A stretch of DNA of 9,316 bases from Leptotrichiaceae bacterium (GCA_030532815.1 JAUNKI010000071.1:1-9316); one strand, 5' to 3'. Positions 1 to 8,965 are shown, counted from the stretch's first letter. Notes: generated from the sequence alone by a model not told the origin. A program made the numbers and translations.

Positions 1-313
1 ATTTTTTTCATTATTTATATTCAGAATTATACATTTATTTTCAAAATAAAGCAAGAGATATTTTGAAAATTTAAACAAATTTAATTATATATTTAATATT
101 CTTTCTTAAAAATTTATCATTAGTTTTATAATTTTATTAAATGATGTTGATGATAAATACAATGAAAGAATACTGAAATATCACAGAATAAACAAAATAG
201 ACGATAAAGTTAAGGAATATATACAAAAAAATATATAAAAGAAAAGAATTAAGTCATCAAAAAATAAATACTGTAAAATTAGGAAAAACAAATATTGCTT
301 TGTAACATTATCT
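1..313. other. AT-rich intergenic stretch downstream of the operon
   Basis: No intact gene is visible in this stretch on either strand. It is very AT-rich. It contains a perfect 8-bp inverted repeat with a single central base (TTTATTTT/AAAATAAA, 34-50) and a 9-bp inverted repeat with a 29-base loop (ATTTATCAT at 112-120, ATGATAAAT at 150-158). Both consist almost wholly of A and T and may be chance in DNA of this composition. Positions 110-305 hold two overlapping plus-strand open frames without a start codon, described separately. I see no tRNA, rRNA or convincing promoter. Confidence 0.6.
110..305 (+). pseudogene. possible remnant of a plus-strand gene (3' end, frameshifted)
   Basis: Two overlapping plus-strand frames read like a lysine-rich protein tail but have no usable start. 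The first is open from 110 and stops at 236-238 (42 codons). It contains NDVDDKYNERILKYHRINK and then a stretch ending KEYIQKNI. The second, in another frame, is open from 201 to a TAA at 303-305 (34 codons) and ends with KELSHQKINTVKLGKTNIAL. Joining them near 230 would need one frameshift. No ATG, GTG or TTG start precedes either in frame, and I do not recognise the protein family. The alternative is chance: A-rich DNA often gives K/N/I-rich open frames. The case for a decayed gene rests only on the mixed amino acid content (H, Q, D, R) and is weak. Confidence 0.2.
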
Positions 314-340
314 AAAAAAAGCCGCTTATTAAGCGACTTT
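314..340 (-). terminator. intrinsic terminator of the V-ATPase operon
   Basis: Read on the minus strand, AAAGTCGCTT and AAGCGGCTTT form a 10-bp stem (one G-U pair) around a 3-base AAT loop at 318-340. Four further Ts follow at 314-317, making a run of seven Ts with those in the stem. The hairpin begins 11 bases past the stop codon of subunit D, as expected for the end of the operon. The arms are also flanked by T-rich sequence on the plus strand (AAGCGACTTT then CTATTTT), so it could stop transcripts from the left as well. The position and the U-tract make this a solid call. Confidence 0.88.
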
Positions 341-351
341 CTATTTTAAAA

Positions 352-993
352 TTAATTCTTTACAGCCATCATATCCTTGACTTTCATCAACCTTGTTATA
401 CTTCCCCGTTCATTTTCATCCAGTTTCATCTGAATAAATCTTATCGTTTCCTTGAGCTGAGGTATTGTCATATATTCCAGTGCATTTACACGACGTCTTG
501 TCTTTTCCACTTCATCAGCCATAAGCTGACATGCTTTTTCCACTTCAGCAAGTTCCAACAGATTACTCATTGTATTGTTCAATCCGTCTATGGCATCATC
601 CAGATCAGCTGATGTCTGTGCATACCCATATGGATATATGGAACCTGTTTTTGTTGTACTTTTTCTTACAAAATCCATTTTCGGGACATGAACACTCATT
701 ATATTTTTTTTCTTAATATCCACGCCTATTTCTTCACTTGGACAGGAAATTGCACTTTCAAGTATTTCATCAGACATTACTCCTCTTGCAAGAAGAAAAT
801 CCTTAAATGAATTCTGTAGTTTTATTTCAACTTCTTCACGAAGTTTTTTATTTAATTTTATCATTTCTATAAACTGCCTCATTAATTCATCCTGCTTGTC
901 TTTCAGGAGCTTATGCCCCCTTACTGCTGTTCTGAGACGTATTTTAAGCTTTGTAAGCTCCATTCGGGTAGGATTTACATTTAACTTTGCCAT
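352..993 (-). CDS. ntpD: V-type ATPase subunit D (central shaft)
   Basis: This 213-residue protein is the long coiled-coil rod that turns inside the A3B3 head and, with subunit F, transmits rotation to the K ring. The N-terminus carries the family hallmark NPTRMEL (residues 7-13) followed by [19 protein letters not shown] and DEL, the first helix of the rod. The C-terminal part (about 150-213), rich in charged residues with [15 protein letters not shown], returns as the second helix. The middle (about 75-135) is the short globular part. The ATG lies 2 bases past the stop of subunit B, and its Shine-Dalgarno AGGAG (1004-1008) is inside the last codons of B, so translation of the two is probably coupled. 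It is the last gene of the operon. Length and motifs are typical; nothing is broken. Confidence 0.96.
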   Translation of the reverse strand: MAKLNVNPTRMELTKLKIRLRTAVRGHKLLKDKQDELMRQFIEMIKLNKKLREEVEIKLQNSFKDFLLARGVMSDEILESAISCPSEEIGVDIKKKNIMSVHVPKMDFVRKSTTKTGSIYPYGYAQTSADLDDAIDGLNNTMSNLLELAEVEKACQLMADEVEKTRRRVNALEYMTIPQLKETIRFIQMKLDENERGSITRLMKVKDMMAVKN

Positions 994-995
994 AA

Positions 996-2375
996 CTATT
1001 CATCTCCTGCCGGCAAATATTTTTCCAAATATTCGTCTCTGATTCTTTTCAACTCCGTTTTAGGCAATATTTTTAACAATTCCCACCCTAAATTTAATGT
1101 TTCCTCTATTGTTCTGTTTTTTTCAAATCCTTGAGCTACATACTGTTCTTCAAATGCCGTAGTAAATTTTACAAAGGCCTTGTCAGTATCCGACAGTGCA
1201 GATTCTCCGAGAATTACAGCTAACTCTTTGGCTTCCTTTCCTGTTGCATAAGCTGCAAAAAGCTGGTTCATCGTATCTGCATGATCTTCCCTTGTTTTTT
1301 CCTTTCCTATTCCCTTATCCTTCAATCTTGAAAGTGACGGAAGAACATCTACAGGAGGCATAAGATTCTGTTTGTATAAATCTCTTGACAGAATTATCTG
1401 ACCTTCCGTTATATATCCTGTCAGATCAGGTATCGGATGAGTCTTGTCATCTTCAGGCATTGTTAGTATAGGTATTTGAGTTATCGAACCTTCTTTTCCT
1501 TTTATTCTTCCCGCTCTTTCATAAATTGTAGACAAATCGGTATATAGATATCCCGGATATCCACGTCTTCCCGGAACTTCTTTTCTCGCTGCCGACACTT
1601 CACGAAGTGCTTCACAGTAGTTAGTTAAATCCGTAAGTATTACAAGTACGTGCATTCCTTTTTCAAATGCAAGATATTCCGCACATGTCAGTGCCATTCT
1701 CGGAGTGGCTATTCTTTCTATTGCAGGGTCATCGGCAAGGTTCATAAATAATACCGCCCTGTCAATCGCTCCTGTTTTTGTAAAATCATCAATGAAAAAC
1801 TGTGCTTCTTCAAAAGTAATTCCTATAGCTCCGAACACTACGGCAAATTTTGAACCTGAACCTAAAACTTTAGCCTGTCTTGCTATTTGTGCGGCAAGTT
1901 CGGCATGAGGCAGTCCTGAACCTGAAAATATAGGCAGTTTCTGTCCCCTTACAAGAGTATTCAGACCGTCAATGGAAGATACCCCTGTCTGAATAAATTC
2001 TGAAGGATAATCCCTTGCAACGGGATTTATAGCTACTCCGTTTATGTCCAAACTTTTTTCAGGAATAATTTTAGGTCCGTTATCTTTCGGTCTTCCCAGT
2101 CCGTCAAATATTCTTCCTATCATATCTCCTGAAACACCTAATGATAAAGGTTTTCCAAGAAATCTTACTTTTGAATTTTTTAGATTTATTCCCGAAGAAC
2201 TTTCAAACAACTGTACCATTGCCTTATCTCCGTTTACTTCCAGCACCCTTCCCCGTCTGAGTTCTCCAGTTTGAGTTTCTATTTCTACAAGCTCTTCATA
2301 TTTTACACCTTCAACACCTTCAACTATCATCAAAGGACCTACTATTTCCGTAATCGTCTTATATTCCTTAAGCAT
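996..2375 (-). CDS. ntpB: V-type ATPase subunit B (non-catalytic head subunit)
   Basis: This 459-residue protein alternates with subunit A in the A3B3 head. It has the N-terminal beta-barrel (about 1-75), a RecA-like nucleotide-binding core (about 76-350) and a C-terminal helical domain. The P-loop position reads [10 protein letters not shown] (about 150-159) with no GKT, so it is degenerate, as expected for the non-catalytic partner. The PSLSRL motif places an arginine at residue 350, matching the arginine finger that E. hirae NtpB (R350) contributes to the A-subunit active site. The ATG overlaps the end of subunit A by 8 bases (ATGCTTAA) and has a very strong Shine-Dalgarno AAAGGAGG (2384-2391, 8-base spacer) inside the A gene. 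This arrangement suits 1:1 production of A and B. Full length and intact. Confidence 0.97.
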   Translation of the reverse strand: MLKEYKTITEIVGPLMIVEGVEGVKYEELVEIETQTGELRRGRVLEVNGDKAMVQLFESSSGINLKNSKVRFLGKPLSLGVSGDMIGRIFDGLGRPKDNGPKIIPEKSLDINGVAINPVARDYPSEFIQTGVSSIDGLNTLVRGQKLPIFSGSGLPHAELAAQIARQAKVLGSGSKFAVVFGAIGITFEEAQFFIDDFTKTGAIDRAVLFMNLADDPAIERIATPRMALTCAEYLAFEKGMHVLVILTDLTNYCEALREVSAARKEVPGRRGYPGYLYTDLSTIYERAGRIKGKEGSITQIPILTMPEDDKTHPIPDLTGYITEGQIILSRDLYKQNLMPPVDVLPSLSRLKDKGIGKEKTREDHADTMNQLFAAYATGKEAKELAVILGESALSDTDKAFVKFTTAFEEQYVAQGFEKNRTIEETLNLGWELLKILPKTELKRIRDEYLEKYLPAGDE

Positions 2376-4140
2376 TCGGTATACCTCCTTTGTTTATAAG
2401 ACTGTCTGTTTCAACTGTTATTTCTTCTGAAATACTGTCCATTTTATCCAGTTCCTCTTCAGAAAGATATTTTGCCCTTGCTATTTTTTCTCTTACAGGC
2501 ATGGAGGAAATTTCTTTTAAATATGCTCCTGAGTCAAGACCTCTTAATCCTTCATCATAAAACTTCAATACTAACTGAAGCATTTTATTCTGCTTTTTCA
2601 GTGAAGTATACGTATCCGATTCCATAAAGGCATTTTGCTGAAGATAATCTTCCCTTATGGATTTTGCAACTTCAAGTTTAAGCTGATCCTTTTCTGAAAG
2701 GGTGTCTCTCCCTACCAGTCTTACAATTTCCTGTAAACTTGATTCCTCCTGCAGTAACGCCATCGCCCTCTGTCTGTTTTGAGAAAACTCTGGTCCTACA
2801 TTCTTATCCATCCATCCGTCAACTTTTGTCTGATACAGAGAATAGGAATTAAGCCAGTTTATGGCAGGGAAATGTCTTCTGTATGCAAGGTTTGCATCAA
2901 GTCCCCAGAATACCTTGACTATTCTGAGCGTAGCCTGTGATACCGGCTCGGAAATATCCCCTCCCGGAGGTGAAACCGCACCGATTACCGTTAATGCTCC
3001 TTCTCTTCCGTCCGAACCTAAGCAGATTACTTTTCCTGATCTTTCATAGAAGTCCGCCGCTCTAGAACCTAAATAGGCAGGATATCCTTCATCTCCAGGC
3101 ATTTCTTCAAGACGTCCTGACATTTCACGGAGTGCTTCCGCCCATCTTGATGTGGAATCCGCCATTATTGCCACTGAATATCCCATATCTCTGAAATATT
3201 CGGCAATAGTTATTCCCGTATAAATACTTGCTTCCCTTGCGGCAACCGGCATATTGGAAGTGTTTGCTATAAGTACGGTTCTTTTCATCAGTGACTGCCC
3301 TGTATTCGGATCTATTATCTCAGGAAATTCCATAAGAACATCCGTCATTTCATTTCCACGTTCCCCGCATCCTACATAAACTATTATCTGAGCATCCGCC
3401 CATTTTGCCAGCTGATGCTGAACTACCGTTTTTCCTGAACCGAAAGGTCCCGGTACACATGCAGTTCCTCCCTTAGTTACGGGAAAAAATGTATCTATTA
3501 CCCTCTGTCCTGTAATTAAAGGGGCTTCAGGGTTCAATTTCTGTTTATATTTTCTTCCACGACGTACAGGCCATTTCTGCATCATCTGTACATTCACATC
3601 ACCTTCGGCAGTTTCAACTACTGCTACAGTATCCGTAACCGTAAAGCTTCCTTTTTCTATTGACTTTAAAGTACCGTTTACTCCTAAAGGTATCATAATT
3701 TTATGACTTATAACTGAAGTTTCCTGAACTGTTCCTATTATATCTCCAGCTTCAACTTTATCTCCTGCTTTCATAACAGGTTCAAAATCCCATTTTTTCT
3801 CTCTGTTTAACGAAGGAACTTCTACTCCTTTATTCAAGTAATCCCCTGCAACTTCCTGAAATTCCTGTAAAGGTCTCTGTATACCGTCAAACATGGCTTC
3901 CAAAAGTCCCGGTCCAAGTTCCACACTTAGAGGTTCTCCCGTTGAGTATACAGGTTCTCCAGGTCCTATACCTACAGTTTCCTCATAAACCTGTATTGAA
4001 GCCTGATCTCCTCTCATTTCTATTATTTCACCTATCAGTTTATTGTCAGAAACTCTTACGACATCGTAGACATTTGCTTCGTCCATACCCTCTGCCACTA
4101 CAAGAGGTCCTGATACTTTTATAATTTTTCCTACTTTCAA
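2368..4140 (-). CDS. ntpA: V-type ATPase subunit A (catalytic)
   Basis: This is the catalytic subunit that hydrolyses or synthesises ATP at the A/B interface; 590 residues with the start chosen here. In order: N-terminal barrel (about 1-70), the V/A-specific bulge domain (about 110-185), the nucleotide-binding core and the C-terminal helices. The Walker A loop GPFGSGKT is at 231-238 (K237, T238). The GER motif gives the catalytic glutamate E260 and R261. [14 protein letters not shown] follows at about 326-339, and the ATPase alpha/beta signature [10 protein letters not shown] is at 425-434. I chose the TTG at 4138-4140 because it gives the family N-terminus (M)[18 protein letters not shown] and has AAGGAG 7 bases upstream. 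A longer in-frame version from a TTG at 4185 adds 15 residues unlike the family, runs through two hairpins and the Shine-Dalgarno site, and is probably not used. It overlaps subunit B by 8 bases. Confidence 0.96.
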   Translation of the reverse strand: MKVGKIIKVSGPLVVAEGMDEANVYDVVRVSDNKLIGEIIEMRGDQASIQVYEETVGIGPGEPVYSTGEPLSVELGPGLLEAMFDGIQRPLQEFQEVAGDYLNKGVEVPSLNREKKWDFEPVMKAGDKVEAGDIIGTVQETSVISHKIMIPLGVNGTLKSIEKGSFTVTDTVAVVETAEGDVNVQMMQKWPVRRGRKYKQKLNPEAPLITGQRVIDTFFPVTKGGTACVPGPFGSGKTVVQHQLAKWADAQIIVYVGCGERGNEMTDVLMEFPEIIDPNTGQSLMKRTVLIANTSNMPVAAREASIYTGITIAEYFRDMGYSVAIMADSTSRWAEALREMSGRLEEMPGDEGYPAYLGSRAADFYERSGKVICLGSDGREGALTVIGAVSPPGGDISEPVSQATLRIVKVFWGLDANLAYRRHFPAINWLNSYSLYQTKVDGWMDKNVGPEFSQNRQRAMALLQEESSLQEIVRLVGRDTLSEKDQLKLEVAKSIREDYLQQNAFMESDTYTSLKKQNKMLQLVLKFYDEGLRGLDSGAYLKEISSMPVREKIARAKYLSEEELDKMDSISEEITVETDSLINKGGIPNA

Positions 4141-4153
4141 TGAACATCTCCTT
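4138..4153 (-). promoter_or_regulatory. ribosome binding site and TTG start deciding the N-terminus of subunit A
   Basis: AAGGAG at 4148-4153 (minus strand) lies 7 bases before the TTG at 4138-4140. The first residues after this [21 protein letters not shown], are where family members begin. The upstream in-frame TTG at 4183-4185 has no comparable site at a proper distance: the bases before it are the AT-rich end of subunit F. This supports a 590-residue rather than a 605-residue protein. Confidence 0.85.
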
Positions 4154-4157
4154 CTTT

Positions 4158-4186
4158 CTTCAAGTTTTTGAAGTCTTGATTTCAAG
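4158..4186 (-). repeat. two tandem small hairpins between subunits F and A
   Basis: Read on the minus strand, the 48-base spacer between F and A contains CTTGA-AA-TCAAG (4186-4175) followed directly by CTTCAA-AAAC-TTGAAG (4173-4158). The second is a 6-bp perfect stem with a 4-base loop, and it ends 4 bases before the AAGGAG of subunit A. ACTTGAA occurs twice as a direct repeat. The stems are short and AT-rich, so they are weak. No U-run follows, so they are not a terminator. A role in mRNA processing or in setting initiation on A is conceivable but unproven. Confidence 0.5.
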
Positions 4187-4188
4187 TT

Positions 4189-4497
4189 TTAAAATATATT
4201 TGAACCTATTGCTTTTTCCACGTAATCATTTATTTTCTGTATTCCGATGCCTAAACTTCCCTGATTGTTCGGTATCAGTATTATTGCCGGAATAAGTTCC
4301 CTGTTATACCTTTCAACAGTTTCTTCTACCAAATCTGCAATCTGTTCTGTTACGAATATAATTCCGTATCTGTCATTTGCCAGTGTATCTATTATTTTTC
4401 TCGCTTCTTCCTTACCGGCTGTCGGAAACACTTCTATACCCAGTGCCTTAAATGCCAGAATTGAATCCTTATCTCCGACTACACCTATTTTATACAT
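4189..4497 (-). CDS. ntpG: V-type ATPase subunit F (central shaft, small subunit)
   Basis: This small Rossmann-like protein binds subunit D on the central shaft; E. hirae calls it NtpG. With the ATG at 4497 it has 102 residues, begins MYKIGVVGDKDS and contains the typical core GIIFVTEQIADLVEETVERY and ILIPNNQGSLGIGI. Both patterns are diagnostic. This ATG overlaps the end of subunit C by 8 bases (ATGTATAA), as in the A/B junction. An in-frame GTG at 4506 would add VIH (read MIH). It has AAGGGA about 8 bases upstream (4515-4520), whereas the ATG sits 13 bases from the nearest AAAGG. Spacing therefore favours GTG, while the family N-terminus and coupling favour ATG. The difference is three residues and does not affect function. 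Intact. Confidence 0.93.
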   Translation of the reverse strand: MYKIGVVGDKDSILAFKALGIEVFPTAGKEEARKIIDTLANDRYGIIFVTEQIADLVEETVERYNRELIPAIILIPNNQGSLGIGIQKINDYVEKAIGSNIF

Positions 4498-5491
4498 ATG
4501 TATCACGCAGCCTTTCCCTTACTTTTTCGGAATTTATATTATTAATCTTGCTTACCATTATCATTCTGATTGCATTCATTTCCCTTTCTTTGGCAATAAG
4601 ATACGCAAACAGCGGTTCCGGACCGAACACGGTATATTTCGACTCCCTGTTCAGTGCCATGAGATAATTATCGGATATTTTTTCAAGCTCGGATAATCTT
4701 CCCTTTTCATTAAATATTTCAGCTCCTTTAAGAAGGCAACTTCCTATTTTTTCTTTTCTGAATTTATTTGCTATTGTTTCAACACTGTCATTCAAAGAGG
4801 AAACGATTTTATCCTTTGAAATTTTACCGCCTTCATGTATGACACTTTCCAGAAATTTAAAATCCTTACTCTGTTTTTTAACACGTAACAAAGTAATTAT
4901 ATTCTGAAAATCAATAAGACCTTCAACATAATCTCTGAGTATTTGCACATTTATTCTGTCCGCAATTTTCAGTAAATGTGAATAATAATATTTGTCAACT
5001 ATTATATCTATTCTCTGAGGATCCTTATTTTCATCAAAATCCTTTTCCGCTTCACTTACAGCTTTACTTAACTCTTCAGGTAAATCATCGTAACTTTCAG
5101 CATCAAACTGGGCTTTGAGTTTATTTGTCTTAACTGTTCCCGCATCCATGAGAAGCCCTGAAAAATCCTTTCCTGTAACTTTTCCTTTCAATAAAACTTT
5201 CAGATTATGATAGTCATATTTAAGAGACAGGATATCTACTATTTCACTGTCGTTACTCATTTCCCTAATAAGGGAAAACACCCTTTCAGTTTCTCTTTTC
5301 AGTATTTTTTCATATTCTCTGCTATTTTTAATATCCGTCATACTTTGGGAATATTCAGTTTCTCCCAACAGTTTTAATACTTCATCGGGAGTTTCGGCTT
5401 CTATCATTCTTTCAAGACGATTTTTATTTAAAAGCCTTTTTTCCAATACTCTTACAGTTACGACACTACGTCCGTAATCCATTCTATCCAT
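4490..5491 (-). CDS. ntpC: V-type ATPase subunit C (rotor coupling, homologue of eukaryotic d)
   Basis: This 333-residue, largely helical protein of the AC39/NtpC family is the funnel that sits on the K ring and receives the D-F shaft. The N-terminus MDYGRSVVTVRVLEKRLLNKNRLERMIEA is typical of the family. Three repeating helical subdomains of roughly 110 residues are expected, and the charged helical character throughout fits. RINVQILRDYVEGLIDFQNIITLLRVKKQ (around 185) matches the conserved segment of the family. The start ATG has AAGGGAG (5499-5505) 7 bases upstream. The gene begins 22 bases after subunit E and its end overlaps the start of F. There are no membrane segments, consistent with a soluble coupling subunit. 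Confidence 0.93.
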   Translation of the reverse strand: MDRMDYGRSVVTVRVLEKRLLNKNRLERMIEAETPDEVLKLLGETEYSQSMTDIKNSREYEKILKRETERVFSLIREMSNDSEIVDILSLKYDYHNLKVLLKGKVTGKDFSGLLMDAGTVKTNKLKAQFDAESYDDLPEELSKAVSEAEKDFDENKDPQRIDIIVDKYYYSHLLKIADRINVQILRDYVEGLIDFQNIITLLRVKKQSKDFKFLESVIHEGGKISKDKIVSSLNDSVETIANKFRKEKIGSCLLKGAEIFNEKGRLSELEKISDNYLMALNRESKYTVFGPEPLFAYLIAKEREMNAIRMIMVSKINNINSEKVRERLRDTYV

Positions 5492-5513
5492 GCACTTTCT
5501 CCCTTAATATTGA

Positions 5514-6068
5514 TTATGAAAACAGAAGCCTTGAAATTTCAACTTCCAGTTCATCTCTCATAAAATCCAGTTTTACTTCAAAAGTATAATTTTCCTGAAT
5601 TCCGTTTTCCTCAATTATAAATCCGGAATCTACAAATATATTTTCCTCCGTTGTTATATTCGGAAACTTTTCCTTTACTTTATTTAAATATTCTTTTTTC
5701 ACTATTAATTTTTTATTTGGATTAAATGAAGAAATATCCGCATTTTTGGAAATATATTCAATGTATTCTTCTTCGTTCATATTTACGAGTCTTTCCTTTA
5801 ATTTCAGAATTACTTTATCAATAGTGTCCTGTTTAGCTTTCAGTCTTTCATCTCTCGCTTTCAGGACTGCTCCCGATTTCATTCTTTCTGAAAGAAGTTC
5901 ACGTTCTCTTTCACCTGACTCGAGTATATTTTTTTTCTTTATGTCGGCTTTCTTCAATCCTGCTTTATATTTTTCATCAGCTGTTTCTTTTGCTTTCTGT
6001 TCAATTTCAGCTGCTTTTTCTTTAGCATCATTTATTATTTTTGATGTTAAATTATCCAAATTAGACAT
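5514..6068 (-). CDS. ntpE: V-type ATPase subunit E (peripheral stalk)
   Basis: This 184-residue protein pairs with the small G/H subunit to form the peripheral stalks that stop the A3B3 head rotating. Residues 1 to about 85 are a continuous charged, alanine-rich helix (runs such as AKEKAAEIEQKAKETADEKY) with coiled-coil character. From about 95 onward there is a compact alpha/beta domain (VNMNEEEYIEYI, KKLIVKKEYLNKVKEKFPNI, FIIEENGIQENYTFEVKLDF) that binds the top of the head; the phrase before the final helix is characteristic of the family. The Shine-Dalgarno AAGGA (6078-6082) lies 9 bases before the ATG. It begins 55 bases after subunit K. Complete; somewhat variable in sequence, as usual for stalk subunits. 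Confidence 0.92.
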   Translation of the reverse strand: MSNLDNLTSKIINDAKEKAAEIEQKAKETADEKYKAGLKKADIKKKNILESGERERELLSERMKSGAVLKARDERLKAKQDTIDKVILKLKERLVNMNEEEYIEYISKNADISSFNPNKKLIVKKEYLNKVKEKFPNITTEENIFVDSGFIIEENGIQENYTFEVKLDFMRDELEVEISRLLFS

Positions 6069-6101
6069 TTCTTCACATCCTTAATTTAAAATTTCGTTGT
6101 T

Positions 6102-6118
6102 TTATCGTCTTCAGATAA
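6102..6118 (-). repeat. weak hairpin just after subunit K
   Basis: In the 55-base K-E spacer, TTATC and GATAA (minus strand) can pair as a 5-bp stem around a 7-base loop, 5 bases past the K stop codon. There is no U-run, so it is not a terminator. It is short enough to be chance. Confidence 0.25.
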
Positions 6119-6123
6119 TCTGC

Positions 6124-6696
<573 letters not shown>

Positions 6697-8646
6697 TTAA
6701 TCATCCAGATTTATATACTTACTTTCAGTTCTGAAATCTTTGAAAGGCTTTCCTCCACCTTCGTAAAACTTACCGAAAAATTCTACATATATAAGTCTTG
6801 AAGTATGTACATAAGAACCTAAAAACGAAAGGAACATATTAAACAGATGTCCCAAAACAAATATAACAGGAACAAATGCAATACCGAACCATGTGCTTCC
6901 GAGAAGCCCCGCAATAATATTCATGGCCTGTGCTATAAATCCTCCTGCAAGTCCCAAAGCCATAAGTCTTGAATACGAAACAAGATCTCCTATATATCCT
7001 GAAATCCCATACAGACTATAAAGTCCTCCTCCAAGTTTTCCGCCGAAGCTTTTTGCTTCTCTTCCACCTGTCATAACAATTCCTACCATTCCGGCTATCA
7101 TTATCCACATTGATATATTTGCAGTAACCAGAGATAATTTAAGCACTGAAGATAAAAGAAATACTATCCCTCCGCTGAGTGCCATATACCAGAATCCTGT
7201 GTCGTACAACGCATCTAAAGGTTTTCCTGCTTTAAAATGCAGATAAGCCTTGATAGCTAATCCGAAAAAGAGATGAATCAGTCCGAAAGCTACGGAGCCT
7301 ATAAGCAGTTTCTGGAATTCCGTTGAAGGATTTATGAGTCTCCACATTCCCGGTATTTCCAGACCGAAATATGAACCGTATAACACTCCCCATACTATAA
7401 CCGAAAAACTTAAATAAAAGAAAAACTGTATCATAAGTCTTGACTTTTTATTCAGATTTACAAATTTCAGTACAAACAGTGTTCCAAAGAGCAGGAGTAG
7501 ACCATATCCCGCATCGGCGACCATCATTCCGAAAAACACTATATAAAACGGTGTCAGTAAAGGTGTCGGATCTATCTCATTATATTTAGGATAAGCATAC
7601 ATCTGTGTCAGACTTTCAAATGTACTAACCACTTTTCCGTTTTTCAATTTTATCGGAACAGTTACGTCATTCGGATCCGCTTCCTCAAAATCAATATAAT
7701 AATTTGAACGGGAAGCTTCCGCCACTTCCTTTTCAAATTCCTCTTTTTTGGAAGTAGGAATCCATCCGCTTATTATACATGTATTTTCAGTTTTTGCCAT
7801 TTTTTCGGTTTCCGTTATTCTTAATTTTTTATTTTTAAGATATTCGTAAACTGCTTCTAAATTACTTAATTCTCCGTCATAACTTTTTATTCGGGATTTT
7901 ATTTCTTTTTTCTCTTTTTTCAGTTCCTGAATTTCATTTTTCAGTTTCTCAATATATTCTTCAGGTGTAGTGTCCACTTTCAAATCTTCCGCCGTGAAAC
8001 TTGTTTCTCTGAATATTTCCGAAAGCTTTTCCTTTTCCTCATCTCCTTTATCGGAAATAACCATATAGTAAACATCTTCCTTAGTAACTTTCAATTCTTC
8101 GTAATAAGTTTTTTCAAGTTCACTCATTTTTCCGACAAAACTGTTTTTAAGCTTGTACGGTATTGTTCCGAGATATGTGTTTACCGTTTTCAACTTTTTA
8201 AGTTCTTCAGGATTTATATCCAGTCTGTCCCATAAAGATATACTTTCCAGTTCTGAATATCTTTTTGATATTTTTAAACGTATTTCATCCAAATCTGAAC
8301 CCAGTTCTTTTAACTTTTGACACAGTTCTTTCCAGTCATACACAGCCGCCTTCTTGGCAAGCTCTTCAAAAGTATAATTGTCATTTCCTTTCATAACGGC
8401 TTTTATGTTTTTTTTCATAATCTGATATTTTTTTAACAAGCTGATAGAATAATCAACCGAGTGAAGTCTTTCTTCAATTCTGGTCAATTCTTCATTATTG
8501 ATAATTTTTTTCAGCGTTTCATCGTTATTTTCCGCATTGAAATCAATAAAATTAACTTCTTTGAATTTTTGAAGCCTTTTAAGAATTTTAGCCCGCTGCG
8601 AGTCAAAAGCAATTAAATTAAATTTACTCATTTTAACTATTGCCAT
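6697..8646 (-). CDS. ntpI: V-type ATPase subunit I (membrane stator, a-subunit homologue)
   Basis: This 649-residue protein is the stator that forms the ion half-channels beside the K ring and anchors the peripheral stalks. Residues 1 to about 345 are a cytoplasmic arm with long charged helices (for example about 230-285). From about 362 to 610 lie the membrane helices, starting with the conserved FFGMMVADAGYG (371-382). The essential arginine pair of the family is present: R560 in DLVSYSRLMALGLAGG and R617 in HTSRLIYVEFFGKFY. The tail FGKFYEGGGKPF is a family signature. The start overlaps the stop of the G/H gene by one base (TAATG) and its AGAGGA (8657-8662) lies inside that gene, so translation is coupled. 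The N-terminus MAIVKMSKFNLIA matches the family. Full length. Confidence 0.96.
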   Translation of the reverse strand: MAIVKMSKFNLIAFDSQRAKILKRLQKFKEVNFIDFNAENNDETLKKIINNEELTRIEERLHSVDYSISLLKKYQIMKKNIKAVMKGNDNYTFEELAKKAAVYDWKELCQKLKELGSDLDEIRLKISKRYSELESISLWDRLDINPEELKKLKTVNTYLGTIPYKLKNSFVGKMSELEKTYYEELKVTKEDVYYMVISDKGDEEKEKLSEIFRETSFTAEDLKVDTTPEEYIEKLKNEIQELKKEKKEIKSRIKSYDGELSNLEAVYEYLKNKKLRITETEKMAKTENTCIISGWIPTSKKEEFEKEVAEASRSNYYIDFEEADPNDVTVPIKLKNGKVVSTFESLTQMYAYPKYNEIDPTPLLTPFYIVFFGMMVADAGYGLLLLFGTLFVLKFVNLNKKSRLMIQFFFYLSFSVIVWGVLYGSYFGLEIPGMWRLINPSTEFQKLLIGSVAFGLIHLFFGLAIKAYLHFKAGKPLDALYDTGFWYMALSGGIVFLLSSVLKLSLVTANISMWIMIAGMVGIVMTGGREAKSFGGKLGGGLYSLYGISGYIGDLVSYSRLMALGLAGGFIAQAMNIIAGLLGSTWFGIAFVPVIFVLGHLFNMFLSFLGSYVHTSRLIYVEFFGKFYEGGGKPFKDFRTESKYINLDD

Positions 8647-8957
8647 TATTTCACAATCCTCTCTGCCAGTAAATTCACTATTTCACTCATTTTAGTTTCT
8701 TCAATATTCAGTATATTTTTCAACTCTTCCTTTTCCTTGTTCAGAAGAAATTCGACATCTTTATTAACTGTCTCTATTGTTTTTTCTTTTAATCGTTCTG
8801 CTTCTTCCTGAGCTTCATAAATTATTTTTTCACTGTCTTCCTTTATTTTCCGCTCAATATCTTTTAAAATATTTTTAGCGTTTTCATTAGCATTCAAAAT
8901 AATTCGGTCAGCTTCTTTTTCAGTATCCCTAATTTTATCAAACACTTCCTTTGCCAA
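8646..8957 (-). CDS. ntpF: V-type ATPase subunit G/H (peripheral stalk coiled coil)
   Basis: This 103-residue, entirely helical and highly charged protein (about half K, E, D, R, N) is the partner of subunit E in the peripheral stalk; archaeal work calls it H, E. hirae calls it NtpF. It has no cysteine, tryptophan or membrane segment. A continuous heptad-like pattern runs from DKIRDTEKEADRII to NLLAERIVK. The start is a TTG at 8955-8957, supported by a near-perfect AAAGGAGG (8966-8973) 8 bases upstream and by the family-like start (M)AKEVFDKIRDTEKEA. It is the first gene of the operon, and its stop overlaps the start of subunit I. Sequence alone would allow only 'coiled-coil protein'; its place at the head of a V-ATPase operon makes the assignment firm. 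Confidence 0.88.
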   Translation of the reverse strand: MAKEVFDKIRDTEKEADRIILNANENAKNILKDIERKIKEDSEKIIYEAQEEAERLKEKTIETVNKDVEFLLNKEKEELKNILNIEETKMSEIVNLLAERIVK

Positions 8958-8965
8958 AATTTATT

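Noticed and set aside
34..50. TTTATTTT-C-AAAATAAA palindrome as a terminator or operator
   Set aside because: The arms contain only A and T, giving a very weak stem, and there is no gene end or promoter nearby to give it a role.
63..91. TTGAAA-17-TATATA on the plus strand as a promoter
   Set aside because: In DNA that is nearly all A and T such matches are expected by chance, and no intact gene follows.
1705..2274. Plus-strand frames of 67 and 76 codons opposite subunit B
   Set aside because: Antisense to the highly conserved head subunit, with no independent support.
4265..4696. 143-codon plus-strand open frame opposite subunits F and C
   Set aside because: It lies wholly antisense to two clear, conserved genes, crosses their junction, and shows no family features. 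It is a shadow of minus-strand codon use.
5746..6084. 112-codon plus-strand frame opposite subunit E
   Set aside because: Serine/phenylalanine-rich translation complementary to the lysine/glutamate-rich coiled coil of E; typical antisense shadow.
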